Positions 1-9,777 of a stretch of 20,160 nucleotides of DNA are shown in pieces. A program made the position numbers and the translations under genes. The notes under the pieces were generated by a model that saw only the letters and a list, made by a program, of their open reading frames with translations, had not been told where the DNA came from and did not search any database. Numbering within the stretch: the first letter of the stretch is position 1; every line of letters begins with the position of its first letter. The stretch is from Davidsoniella eucalypti (lineage: Eukaryota > Ascomycota > Sordariomycetes > Microascales > Ceratocystidaceae), in contig RMBW01000247.1 of NCBI GenBank assembly GCA_004009845.1, positions 1 through 20,160 of the forward strand, written 5' to 3'.

Positions 1-138
1 CGGTTGATGCGTGTGAAACGCATGCTTTATCTGTGGCTCAAGGATCACATCGCACGCCGTTGCCCCCAGCGCTCTTCCCAGCCAGGGCCCTCGAACAACC
101 AGCTGTCCATCAACGCCATACGCACGGTGATTGCGTGA
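1..138 (+). pseudogene. 3' end of an unidentified reading frame, cut by the window edge
   Basis: Frame 1 is open from the first base to a TGA at 136-138 (45 codons). It is rich in Arg, Leu and Ser and starts RLMRVKRMLYLWL. I do not recognise a family. The stretch is far GC-richer than the DNA after position 300, so it is either the tail of a gene or transposon lying to the left, or a surviving piece of one. An overlapping frame from 33 to 311 starting at an ATG is also open, but it has no recognisable motif and ends in AT-rich DNA. Without the sequence to the left neither frame can be called a gene with confidence. Confidence 0.25.
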
Positions 139-310
139 GGAAATCGCCAAGTACGACGAAACTTACCATGATCGCGTGCTGCCTAGGTATTATTCGGGCG
201 GCGTTGCGGGCGGAAACGTGCATACATTTCAGTCTAGGCACCCTTGTCCCTATTTTCAAACGGTTCAGTTCTAAACGGATCGGTGATTGGCCAAAATCTA
301 TTAATAAATA

Positions 311-600
311 AGAATTTATCTATGACTTTGCTTACTAATAAAAAAATTTAAGTTTCAATTTTTTTTTAACAAATAATTTTCTGAAGTTTTTAAAGTTTTT
401 TCTTTTAAAAAAAACCTTTTTTAGGAATCAAAAAAATTAGAATTTTTTTACTTTCGAGGTTTTTCCACAAATAACTTTCTAAAGTTTTTTTTTTCTTGCA
501 ATTATTTTCACAAAATAATCTTTTGAAAATTTTAAATTCTTTTAGAAATTCCCTTTATTCAATTTATAGGGAGCAAAATATAATTCAATTTTGCTATCAA
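311..600. repeat. Very AT-rich tract with three degenerate repeats
   Basis: The stretch is dominated by A and T runs. A unit resembling ACAAATAATTTTCTGAAGTT recurs about three times, near 367, 468 and 510, each followed by T-rich DNA, with growing divergence. No coding potential is visible. It interrupts copy A relative to copy B. Confidence 0.5.
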
Positions 601-605
601 TTTTA

Positions 606-646
606 TTTATTTATTAATCTTGTTTAACAATAGAGCTATGACGATA
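606..646 (-). mobile_element. Degraded LINE 3'-tail fragment
   Basis: Read on the minus strand, this matches the 3' terminal sequence of the LINE at 14134-14181. The exact core is ATAGAGCTATGA at 630-641, followed on the plus-strand left by an ATTAATCTT block and a T-rich stretch corresponding to the A tail. No convincing target-site duplication remains. Confidence 0.45.
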
Positions 647-670
647 TCACTAAGAACGTGTTCGTGATAT
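644..670. repeat. Nested inverted repeat
   Basis: Outer arms ATATCAC (644-650) and GTGATAT (664-670) enclose inner arms GAAC (654-657) and GTTC (660-663). It could form a cruciform or an RNA hairpin. It lies directly beside the LINE-tail fragment. Function is unknown. Confidence 0.5.
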
Positions 671-908
671 TTATAATTATAGATTATAATGTTTAGATCT
701 ACGGGGGAATTAGAAAGTTAATAATACTAACGAAGTATTTCATACTTTTGTGTAAAGTAGTAATGTGTATTCAGAATTCGTTAAAGCTTTGAGGTGTTTT
801 TTTACAAATATGTCAGCAGAAACGTGACATCTAGCTTCAGGGAGGAAACTAACTAGCTTGCCGTTTCTGAGTATTTTTTTTTTCACTGAGCAGCACATAA
901 TATATGAA

Positions 909-940
909 CGGTTCTTTAAAAGAACCGCAGCAGAACTGCT
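909..940. repeat. Two adjacent small hairpins in copy A
   Basis: CGGTTCTTTAAAAGAACCG (909-927) is a perfect inverted repeat around one central base. It is followed at once by AGCAG-AA-CTGCT (929-940). The matching place in copy B (about 7240-7260) keeps AAAAGAACAGAAGCAG but has lost the left arms, so the structure is older than the divergence and has decayed in B. Confidence 0.5.
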
Positions 941-2215
941 AGTATTTGGACACAAATAGGACTGCAATCAATTTACTGGATCAAACGCACTAGAAACGGC
1001 AAGTTATAAGTACACCAAGGGCAGGTCTACATACTCATTAAGCATTAAGGGTAAAGTACAAGAATTTGTATTAGTCAGATACAGCAAGATGTAGAAAATG
1101 TTACCAAATATGTCAAGTACTATCACAATAAACACTCAAGGCGATGTAGAAGAATATCCTAATTAAATATAAGATTGAAGACTTGGTTTAAAATAACATA
1201 CTGACGGTAATTCTCCACAAAATGCATAGACATATTGATTAAATAAAGTAATTCGTACTCATAGTATACTATATATCATTAGGATTTCTACGATACAAAG
1301 CAGGTATCTAGGTACGATAGAGAAATAGAGTCAATTAAATTTAAAAGGATAGAGAGCCAAGCAAGGTAATATAACAAGCTGATTTAATATATTACCGGGC
1401 ATTACAGCACAATTGGCAGGACAGACACCCACTTGCTATATCTATCTATATGATGATATTGAGTGCTATTGAAAAGGGAAATAAAATGAAAAGAATTCTA
1501 GAGAAAAACGACAGTATATATAAGTATTACTATATATTTGAATTATGTTCTTTCGCTGTAAGTAGAATGACAAGACTAATATGGAACTTCAAATTACAAA
1601 CAACTTTAGGTACTTATACCATTAGAATAGCATGACATTGGGTGCTTGGGATTTAGAGTTTACATGATTGATAAAACAACAAGAGAAGTAGTCGCAACTG
1701 GCACAGTTGGTATTTTAAAACCTACATAGTAATCACTTTCTATGGTATTTGCAGGATATATTGATCACAAAATGATTCCCGATTTATAATAAGTTGAGAT
1801 GGTCGGCAAAACATAAGAGCAAAGACCAAGTTTGTCGAGAAAATGCTCTATAAACATGTAAGAAGGACACTCGTAGTAAAATCAGGAATGATCAATGACT
1901 TACTGTAAGTTTTGTAGTTCTAACGGAATGTTGCATTTCAAGGGAAATGTAATAAGGTAAGACATAAAGATTGGGCAAGAATATAGTAAATGGTAAACTA
2001 TCAAAGATTGTAGACCCCAAATACTAGCAATAGTTTGTTAGAAAATGGTTAATAAATACTGGGTTGTGTTATTGAGTATCGAGAGAAAATTACATTGGCT
2101 AATTAACAGAGAAAGAGTTATGAATGAGTCACAACTGCAAGCTAGGCGATTGGGAAATGATTGTATAATCAGTCACTGAAGTATAGTTCTCTACATAGTA
2201 CAAATGTTGACTATT

Positions 2216-4500
2216 AAGTACATCAAAGAAATGAATGTGTTGTCGGCAAGTAAGGTATGACTATTCATTGAGTGACTCCAGCTCAGTAAGTATATGAATG
2301 TCAACCCTGCTGTAGCTATATATGTTAGATATAGCAAACGCAAGCTATGACTTGATGCACTTAGCAATAAAATAGCTTATAGTTGGTAAGTAATATATCA
2401 TTGCTTGTTGTACCACAAGTTGTTGATATTGGAGTGAATAAAGTCCATTATTATGATAAGTCAAGTGGTAAATTCATTAGTGCTGGTAGATTTCAACTAT
2501 GTCAAGATATTCCAGTATCATTGACCACTAAACATACCGAGTACACCAAGAAGAACTATGATGCACTAGCCATACTGTCTCTATAATTTCAAGCTTCCAA
2601 TACAAGTTATCAGCTACATATGAAGCAAGGGTGTTCTATGTATGGAGTTCGAGATCTATCCACTGTAGATCGGGCCATTATCACTCGACTAGATTCTAGA
2701 AATTACATGGTATTTCATCTGTTCAGACAATAGAGAAATCTTATTGTCAGAAAGAATATAATCATCATGATTACCTGGATCACAATGTGGAGATGGTGGC
2801 GAGTTGAAGTGGAATCATAATTATCAACTATAAAGAGAAATATGGGAAATATGGCAATCGAACTGTATCTTTTTTTTATGTCTCATGTTATTTGTATTGA
2901 TATACCAAGTATCATATGACTAAAACTTGATATCTTCTACATGTTATGTATAAATACTGTTGTTGTGGCGTGGAAGCTGAACTAATAAACGAAGATATGA
3001 TTCTGGCATCAACTATGAAAGACGATACCAAGGAGAAGAAGGTTGCTTTTTTCTACAGTCGATAGGACAATTACACAACATATTCTGTGAAATGATGACT
3101 GTCTTTGAAGTTTATCTAGCTATGAATGAAAATTCCCAACTTTGTACAACCCGAGTCTAGTTACAGTTGTCTACAATTGCCTAAGTCTTGAATGCCATAT
3201 CCATGAGCTAAAGTCTTTCATGCAAAGGATGCAGTAATAACAACGATTACAAAGGTTTTCGAATGGCAAAAAAGTTATATAATGCATGCTGTCAATGCTA
3301 TCTGTCAACTGCTTGCCTCGGCGATAGTAGAGAGCAAGACCGAAATACTTATTTACCCTTTTCACATGGAAATCTGTAGATATATAACTCAAGTTGAACC
3401 TCATATAGACTAAGCGTTAGTCCTTCTCGTATGTTTTTAGTAACGTTAAGTATTTTGTTTCAGTGATAATTGACGACTTACGTTTCATTGCAAGTGTCTA
3501 ATGACTATATAGACATTTTTTGAGCTTAACACGTATGTTCATCAGTTGTTGTTGTGTGGTTGTAGTTCACCTTAGAGCTCTATAAATATTGTTTATTTCG
3601 CTTGTATATAGCTGCTCTATATGCCGGTATCACACATTATTGAAAGACAATACGGGAGAAAATCAGAGCACATATATAATGATAGATATAGTGATTAGGA
3701 ATTGAGTTGCTCTTGGAACTAATATATTACTGTAGTTGTATATACAATCGTCTTCTCTTGACTCCTCAGTTAAAACAATAATATGGCCACCTTTATATAG
3801 AATACTATGCTACCTTGTATTGATGAATTTGCAAAGGTATTTAACAGTGTGGCTTGAATCATAGAAGTTCGCGAAAGTTTCATTGTGCATTTGATACAAT
3901 ATTGATGATGTAATGTATACCAGCAGTAGACAATGTTAGTATCATTATGTATCATAACCTTTCAGGTTCTACCAACTGCAAAAATGTCCACCTTGAACAT
4001 TAAGAGGCACTATAGAATAATACGACTTGTATTCACTATGCCAGTAGTCATAGCTAGCTATATACCCTACTATAAAATAATGTATATGGCTAGGTTTCTA
4101 GCAACTCTACGTTCTACTTAGTGATATCAGAAGGCCTCACTTTTATTATCGACACAATTTTGACACCAGACAGTGAAGTGAGTATGTGACAAATATTTCG
4201 ATCACTTGCCAAACTCTGCAATGATAATATCAAAATACTTGATACACTTGATGTTCCTAAATCAACTTCTATTTGATCGTAAGCCATCTCTAAACTCAAA
4301 GATAGGTTGACTTCTCTCAATCCCTCATCCTTCAATTTCAATTATAAACAACCCACGGCTTGAGAAAATGGGTTTTAGGTCATTTGATCATGACGATTTA
4401 TAAACCGGGGGCAAGCTAAACAGACACTCCTGCCACAGAACAAATGAACAAACTACAGAATCATTACGTATTGGTAATCAAATGAGAAAGGGGCCACCTT
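2216..4500. other. AT-rich intergenic DNA without a supportable gene
   Basis: I see only short frames full of rare combinations, with no family motif, no leader-intron structure and no conserved counterpart elsewhere in the window. The longest candidates (plus 2383-2586, minus 3171-3404, minus 4114-4341) are under 80 codons. Composition fits old repeat DNA eroded by C-to-T and G-to-A change. Nothing here resembles an RNA gene. Confidence 0.5.
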
Positions 4501-5831
4501 GTCACAGCTAACCAAAAGATCTCTTGATATCGGTAATAACAGTTCAGCTTGTTTTAGCTCTTAGCTTTGGATCCTTTCTCTTTTTCATGTTAGAAAAAGA
4601 GTTTAAGTCTACTTGAGGATTTCAAAAAAGCTCAATTATATTCAAGTACCGCAATTGACTAGATAAATCAAGTATATTCTGCAGGCAGGATGCAAATATA
4701 CATAATTTTCTATAACCTGAGTACTAATTAGTATAAATGTCTCTGGAATTTTCTATATCGTCATCATGGTTATGCCGTTCATCAGGGTTGGGTCTTCACA
4801 CCGAGCTCGCTCACCGCTACGGTCGTGTGTATTTATCAAAGTTGAAACAATAATTCCTCATCACCAAATTATCACCCCTTCGGTCTTATCACCTCTATCC
4901 TAATAATTCTCTATGGAAATTGAGGCAAACTTGGTATCAAGAACAATGCAACCTCATTTGTTACTGGAACCATTATTGAGTAACTGTATAATAATGCTAT
5001 CTACACGGTATTTTAGCAGTAACAGGTACGTCTGGGCTATGGATGGTTTGTCGACATGTTACCAACAGGAAAACTATTGCCTTATTTGTCTGCAAGCTAC
5101 AGAATCTTGGGTTATATCAGCAACTATTGCATTCTCTCAGCCTACATCAAGCTTATGTGAGACATCGGATAGTGTATTCGAGCCACGTATATATACTAGG
5201 TCAGAATATAGGTCCAATAGATTTCATTAGGTCACACTCTTGTTATGGTGAGGGCTTATTCCTTCATATACATTAGATTTAGCTAAGCTATGCTGGAAGT
5301 CGGTGATAAGAATTTAGGCCCCAACTTTTACTTTGGTTGTTCTTGTAGCGCAGTAGTCTACAACTAGTACAGTCTCTTAGCTCGCGATGGAAGGGAGGGG
5401 AGAGGGGGTATTGCATTAGTCAAGTCCGGGCACGAATTAGAACATCACCATCATGAGAATCTGTATAAGCATTGAGCCTTTATCTTTGACGATCTACGAC
5501 GAGAACGAGGCTTGAAAAGATAGAAGTATAAAAGTATATTCAAAGGTTGAAGAAGATAGAGAGGAAAAGGAAAGAACTAGACAAGAATAAGACGGCCTCC
5601 TTATGTAAAGGTAAACGGCTGTGGTATCTACCACAGTCAACAATAATGGGTCCTAGATCCTTTCATTATCACACTGAAGAACTCTTTTGATTTCCTTTCT
5701 TCATTACATCATTCCATAACAACATCTCTCTAACATTCTCTTCTTACTTCCGACTTTCTTTCATTTTACAACTTCAACTTCAACTTCATCTACTCTCTTT
5801 TCACTCTACTATCAACAACTTATCTTTCAAA
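4501..5831. other. Intergenic DNA and upstream region of the dioxygenase pseudogene
   Basis: GC content rises relative to the DNA on the left. There is no supportable gene; a 105-codon plus frame at 4913-5230 has no family motif. Toward the right end the features look like an old fungal promoter: a TATAAAA at 5527-5533, and from about 5690 to 5831 a CT-rich leader with an ACTTCA triplet repeat near 5767-5787, ending in TTTCAAAATGG at the pseudogene start. A purine tract with G runs of 2, 3, 4 and 5 lies at 5389-5408. Confidence 0.4.
5527..5533 (+). promoter_or_regulatory. Possible TATA box of the dioxygenase pseudogene
   Basis: TATAAAA about 300 bp upstream of the pseudogene ATG, ahead of a pyrimidine-rich leader typical of fungal promoters. 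In AT-rich DNA such a match may be chance. Confidence 0.25.
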
Positions 5832-6736
5832 ATGGTCTTCGTTCACAACATCATCGCTACTCTGGATGTCGCGGCCTCTCTGGCTAACGCTCACCTTGGC
5901 CTCAGCATCGTATAGGAGGCTCTTGAGCGCCGTGATTACCTCTCCAATACTAAGCGTTATTCTCTTACTCACTACTGAGACGCTCAAGGCTCTTGATGTC
6001 ACTGCCGTACGCTAAACATGAGATCGAAAGGTGATTTCTGACTTCTGTCCTGACTACCAATCACAACAAGACCTCTGAGAGTTACACTCTTAACACTGAC
6101 GCTTCCACTCTCTTTGCTGGGTACAACATCCTGACCTCAGGAGTCACTCAGGGTCCTTACTGTAAGTTTTCTCTATACATTTGATCTATCAGCTTTTGTT
6201 CTAGTTTACTATTTCCAATGTTGCTGGAGAGTATGTCTGTGAAGACATCTCCAAGACCCAAGAGGGTGTTGATTTGCTTATGGACTATTAGGTCATCGAT
6301 GTCGACACTTACAAGCCAGTCCCCAATGTCTTGTTGCCAACTTCAAGTCTATCTTCCCTGGTCACTACACTTCTCGTGCCACCCACATTCACATTATGCT
6401 CACCCCAATGTCATTCTTCTAGCTAACTCAACTCTTGGCTCTGAGAACTATGCCAGCCATGTTGGCCAGACCTTCTATAACCAGGACCTGGTCTTTGCTG
6501 TCGAGGTCTACGAGCCCTATGCTACAATACCTAGACTCTGGCTACCAACGCCAAGGACTCTACTCTGGTAAGCGAGACTGCTACTTATGAGGTCGGCCCT
6601 TTTGGAGTACACCCTACTTGGCAGTGACGTCTCTGACGGTATTTTCCCACAGTTGGCCTTCAGCATTAGCTCCACTTCTTCTTCTACCATTACTCTCACT
6701 GCTTATTACTACGAGTCTGGTGGTGTTTCTAACTAA
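5832..6736 (+). pseudogene. Decayed secreted intradiol ring-cleavage dioxygenase
   Basis: Intact members of this fungal family are secreted non-heme Fe(III) enzymes that cleave catechol-type rings between the hydroxyls. What can be read in pieces: an ATG at 5832 followed by a hydrophobic leader with AASLANAH (signal peptide remnant), ALERRDYLSNTKR, HNKTSESYTLNTDASTLFAG, VTQGPY, GEYVCEDIS, QEGVDLLMDY, FKSIFPGHYTSRATHIHIM (the HIH pair is the usual iron-binding His motif), ASHVGQTF and a final YYESGGVSN before TAA at 6734-6736. A 43-bp intron fits at 6162-6204. Damage includes an early TAG after ASIV, a frameshift near 5975, a TAG after MDY, a deletion of roughly 50 codons after PVPNV (about 6335) and several later frameshifts. 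The leader and the codon pattern survive, so inactivation looks more recent than the erosion of the flanking repeats. Family call is firm; exact subfamily is not. Confidence 0.8.
6162..6204 (+). other. Probable spliceosomal intron in the dioxygenase pseudogene
   Basis: It begins GTAAGT directly after the GPY codons and ends TCTAG. A TTGATC/CTATC branch-like stretch lies inside. At 43 bp it is short even for a fungal intron. The reading frame resumes after it toward GEYVCEDIS. Confidence 0.55.
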
Positions 6737-7008
6737 AGAGGATACCCATCCTGGCTCTTTCCCCATGACGTTATAATACTCTCTGTTTTGTCAACTTAGG
6801 ATATCTCTAGAGTGACAAGACAGTGCGTCGATGATTTGCTGATCATCTGCTTAGCCATGTCTACTTTTGGTTTCTTTTGCTACGATTACTCTTAGATTTT
6901 CTGGCTCCTACCTTGATTTATCTATGGCGATCCAATAATATTTTAGGGTATGAAGACACAAGTCAATATCAGAAGTGACAAAACCAAATTGTAGCCTATC
7001 TATAGTTG
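6737..7008. other. 3' flank of the dioxygenase pseudogene
   Basis: Non-coding DNA between the pseudogene stop and the first base of copy B. No gene, RNA or terminator can be supported. Confidence 0.4.
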
Positions 7009-7340
7009 CCTAGGTATTATTCGGCGGCTGTTGACAGCTAAACACACATACAAAAGAGGGCGAGGGCTCCCTTCCTTACGATGGACATGTATTTAGTTCA
7101 ACCGGACATGTGATTGGATAAATACATCTAGAAAAGTGGGTTTTTTTTGGGATTTTGCTTACGAGTAATATTTTTGTCAGCAGAAAAAATTGGTACTAGC
7201 TCTAGGAAATAAGCCTGCCTTTTCTGATTTTTTTCACTTTTAAAAGAACAGAAGCAGTAATAATATTTGGTTTGAATGGTAATAAAATAATTTTACAGGG
7301 CCATACGCACTAGCAAAGGTAAGTTATAGGTGCAAGGACA

Positions 7341-7376
7341 AATCTTCATAGCTATAAGATTAATGAATTAAAAAAG
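7341..7376 (+). mobile_element. LINE 3'-tail fragment, internally deleted
   Basis: AATCTTCATAGCT followed by ATAAGATTAATGAATT and an A run. Compared with the LINE end at 14133-14181, one CTATAGCTCC unit is missing. Copy A has unrelated DNA here. No clear target-site duplication. Confidence 0.5.
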
Positions 7377-7554
7377 AATTTTAAAATGATTGAAGACTTG
7401 ATTTTAAAAATAACACACAGACAATTCTCTATACAATACATAGATGCCTTGAATAAATAGGTAATTGATGATTCAATTAATGGCATAAGTCATATATTTT
7501 GCTTGTGAAAGAATAAGCGCCAAAGCTCTTCTGTTAGTACAGAATTCACTAACC

Positions 7555-7736
7555 ATAAAACAATGAATGCAGGGCTGTTATCTATTAAAATTGAAGGTCT
7601 TTCAATTTTTATTTATTTCATTAATATATGGAGCTATAGAGCTATGAAGATGTTGAAAATTGAAGTTGTTTTTGCGGCTATCATGCGGTCTTTTGGAACT
7701 AATTAAACTATACTGTAAAGATAAGCATACTTGCCA
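7555..7736 (+). repeat. Short dispersed repeat, copy 1 (matches 15091-15224)
   Basis: Shared blocks are ATAAAACAATRAATGCAG, GTTTTTGCGGCTAT and ATAAGCATACTTGCCA-like DNA, with scattered transitions. Here it is interrupted by a LINE-tail insertion at 7597-7655 that the other copy lacks. Confidence 0.6.
7597..7655 (-). mobile_element. LINE 3'-tail micro-insertion with TSD
   Basis: On the minus strand this reads as the LINE end: CATCTTCATAGCTCTATAGC, then CTCCATATATTAATGAAAT and a degenerate A tail. It is flanked by a perfect 10-bp duplication AAAATTGAAG (7587-7596 and 7656-7665). The paralogous site upstream of the helicase gene (15091-15224) lacks it. This supports 5'-truncated target-primed insertion. 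Confidence 0.7.
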
Positions 7737-8079
7737 GTGTTTCTTGTCAATTCTAGAAATAAAAAAGGCAATAGAACAACATAAAATATCTAAAGGGAGA
7801 TTTTGATCAAGGTAACGAAAAGAGTAATGTGATATGAATAGACTACTTTTTATCAGGAGTACAGGGCAACAACTGCTTGGTATCATTTGTAATAATGATA
7901 GATATAAATATAGACAATATCGTAAGTGAAGGCAAAGGTGGATAGTTTGAGTTTGTAAGAGTGTAAGTAATTTTTAAGGCTTCAGGTAATGTTAGAAGGT
8001 AGAAATAGGCTGAAACAAAAATTAAACAGGCTGCAAGCATTCCAGAAAAGGACATTAGTAGGTTTTAAGAAACGCTACA

Positions 8080-8133
8080 ATCTTCATAGCTCTATAGCTC
8101 CATAAGATAAATGAATTAAAAAAAAAAAAAAAA
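8080..8133 (+). mobile_element. LINE 3'-tail micro-insertion with perfect TSD
   Basis: The 38 bases at 8080-8117 are identical to the last 38 bases of the LINE before its A tail (14134-14171). They are followed by a run of 19 A (the last three may belong to the TSD). A perfect 10-bp duplication AAACGCTACA flanks it (8070-8079 and 8134-8143). The insert is thus a LINE copy truncated to 38 bp plus poly(A), and it is the youngest-looking of the set. Confidence 0.85.
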
Positions 8134-8192
8134 AAACGCTACAGGGTTGAATTAGTGTCGACAGATTTAGAAATAAGGTCTATAAATAACAT

Positions 8193-8241
8193 GTTTATAG
8201 CTCTATAGCTCCGTAAGATTACTGAATTTTTTAAAAAAAAA
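8193..8241 (+). mobile_element. LINE 3'-tail fragment
   Basis: TTTATAGCTCTATAGCTCC followed by GTAAGATTACTGAATT, a short T run and a run of 9 A. It differs from the LINE end mainly by transitions. No clear target-site duplication. It lies only 60 bp from the perfect micro-insertion at 8080. Confidence 0.6.
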
Positions 8242-9075
8242 GATTTAAAATATAACCTAAAAGATTTAAATTAAAAATCAAGTTGATTGCATGCAGAAAT
8301 TCACTCGTAGAATACTAAATATTTCTTGGGAGTTCTACAATATAAAGCAAGTATCTAGGTACAATATAGAAAGATAGTCAACAAATTTGAAAAGGATAGT
8401 TAGCCAAACAAGATAATATAACAAGTCGATTTAATGGATATTACTGGGAATTATAGCACAATAGCGACAGACACTAACTTGATATGTATTTCAGTTAGGT
8501 TCTTTAGTTGTAAGAAGAACCACAAGACTAACATGGCAGCAGTTCAAATTATCAACAACTTTAGGTACTTATACCATTACAATAGCATGACATTAGGTGG
8601 TTGGGATTTAGAGCTTACATGATTGATAAAACAACAAGTGTAGTGGTAGCAACTGGCACAGTTGGCATTTTAATACTGAACTTACATAGCAATCACTTTC
8701 TGTAGTATCTGCAGGATATATTGTTCACTGAATGATTCCCGACTTATAATGCAAGTTAATATCGTCGCTAAAACACATGAGCAAAGACCAAGTTTGTTTA
8801 GAAGAAGTTCTACATAGTCATGAGTAAGAAGAATGGTAGTAGTATAATCAGCAATGATCAAGGACTTACAGTAAGTTATGTACGTAGTTCTAAAGGAATG
8901 TTTCATTGCAAGGGAAATGTAATAAGACGTATATAAATTATGTAAGAATACCAAGAGCTCAGCACTCAAAAAAGACCAAAAAATCAGCGAAAATTAATAC
9001 AATTTTGCTCGAATCCATCTCAAAACACGTTTAAAATACTTAACTCATCTCTACGAATCTATTAATACCAGTTGC

Positions 9076-9777
9076 ATGATGGCGCACGCCATGCGCGATG
9101 CATTAAGGGCGATTGAAGCCTCGAAAGACGGCGAAAGCCCAACGGTCACCCCCACTGAATCAATCAGCCTCGTACCAACACACATGGACGACAGCGAAAT
9201 GACCGACGAAATCAACACCACCATCAACAAAAACAACAAAAACAAACGCCGCATCGAGGAGATCGAGCTACCAAGCTCTGTTCAGACTACACAGAGCACC
9301 AACAAGCTTCTGCTTATCGGTGGTGGCAAGATTCCCTCCCCCAAGCACATCCGTGACTTGGTTAACTGCAATGGAGAAATGAAGGCCATTGAGGTCAGGC
9401 TGACCTCGAAGAATAACATCAGCATCACATGCAGCAGCACCTCCGCGAAGGCCAGCCTCCTCAAAACTAAGGACAGCTGGATGGCACGCCTCCGGCCTTT
9501 GGGCTGGAAGGACTGCATCGAGCCTGAAAACTGGCAACGCCTTGTGATGCACGGGATGCGTCTCGAAGAGATCGATAACTTTGCTGAAGAATTCTACGAC
9601 AGCAATGGCATCGAGGCCCTCCCGAGAGTGCGCATACTACGCAAACCTCGCCCAGGACAGACGGTCGGATCCGTCGTGTTTACTGTCCTGAACCAGGCAA
9701 GTGCGTCTGCTTGTCTCAACAAGCAGATGTTCTTTGTTGCGCAAAAAGTCAAGATTGTTAAGTATTTTTATGATTAG
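9076..9777 (+). CDS. LINE ORF1 (gag-like RNA-binding protein), lacking zinc knuckles
   Basis: The 233-residue product has a polar, Asn/Lys-rich N-terminal part, then a conserved-looking region from about residue 75 (LLLIGGGKIPSPKHIRDLV) through KASLLKTKDSWMARL to PRVRILRKPRPGQTVGSVVF. ORF1 proteins of this group coat the element RNA and normally end in CCHC zinc knuckles. Here the chain stops at KYFYD, just where the knuckles would be expected, so the C-terminus is either truncated by a deletion or this lineage never had it. The start ATG at 9076 is the first in the element and is followed directly by a second ATG. The TAG stop overlaps the ORF2 start in the sequence ATGATTAG, which would suit stop-and-restart translation. 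Confidence 0.75.
   Translation: MMAHAMRDALRAIEASKDGESPTVTPTESISLVPTHMDDSEMTDEINTTINKNNKNKRRIEEIELPSSVQTTQSTNKLLLIGGGKIPSPKHIRDLVNCNGEMKAIEVRLTSKNNISITCSSTSAKASLLKTKDSWMARLRPLGWKDCIEPENWQRLVMHGMRLEEIDNFAEEFYDSNGIEALPRVRILRKPRPGQTVGSVVFTVLNQASASACLNKQMFFVAQKVKIVKYFYD

Larger units (their letters stand above)
180..2215 (+). repeat. Subtelomeric repeat, copy A
   Basis: This stretch is collinear with 7009-8951 plus 14196-14500 (copy B). Both copies start at the same motif, CCTAGGTATTATTCGG (182 and 7012). Later shared blocks include TTTGTCAGCAGAAA-like DNA (about 810 and 7180), TAGGTACTTATACCATTA (about 1607 and 8562), TTACATGATTGATAAAACAA (about 1660 and 8617) and AAGGGAAATGTAATAAG (about 1940 and 8910). 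Similarity fades after about 2215. Copy A has roughly 490 bp of AT-rich DNA (311-800) that is missing in B, and it lacks the LINE and the 830-bp block found in B. No reading frame is conserved between copies, and most differences look like transitions, as expected of RIP-damaged DNA. The original identity is unknown. Confidence 0.75.
7465..8295. other. Block present in copy B but absent from copy A
   Basis: Copy A runs directly from its counterpart of 7460 to its counterpart of 8296 (around 1240-1260). The extra block holds three LINE-tail fragments. Its portion 7555-7736 resembles 15091-15224 upstream of the helicase gene. Minus-strand frames of 70-94 codons overlap each other here (7602-7886 and 7843-8055), but they have no recognisable motif and cross a LINE-tail insertion, so I do not call them genes. 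Confidence 0.5.
7009..8951 (+). repeat. Subtelomeric repeat, copy B, left part
   Basis: Collinear with copy A (180 to about 1984) and starting at the same CCTAGGTATTATTCGG motif. It ends in the 12-bp target sequence ATGTAAGAATAC (8940-8951) of the LINE. Compared with A it lacks the 311-800 AT tract but has an extra block of about 830 bp (roughly 7465-8295). It also carries several LINE-tail micro-insertions. Frames seen here (for example 8434-8622 plus and 8682-8969 minus) are not conserved in copy A and are unlikely to be genes. Confidence 0.75.

Noticed and set aside
4114..4341. A 75-codon minus-strand frame with a fairly regular Leu/Ser/Ile composition.
   Set aside because: It looked slightly coding-like, but I recognise no motif, it lies in AT-rich DNA and there is no second copy to compare with.
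4913..5276. Two overlapping plus-strand frames of 105 and 77 codons.
   Set aside because: They overlap in different frames with no motif, no promoter evidence and many rare residue combinations. I treat them as chance.
5389..5408. Possible G-quadruplex in the purine tract with G runs of 2, 3, 4 and 5.
   Set aside because: Only three runs reach three Gs, so at best a weak two-tetrad structure is possible. Not reported as a feature.
6218..6571. A 117-codon plus-strand frame inside the dioxygenase pseudogene.
   Set aside because: It is out of frame with the recognisable dioxygenase pieces over most of its length, so it is a product of the frameshifts.
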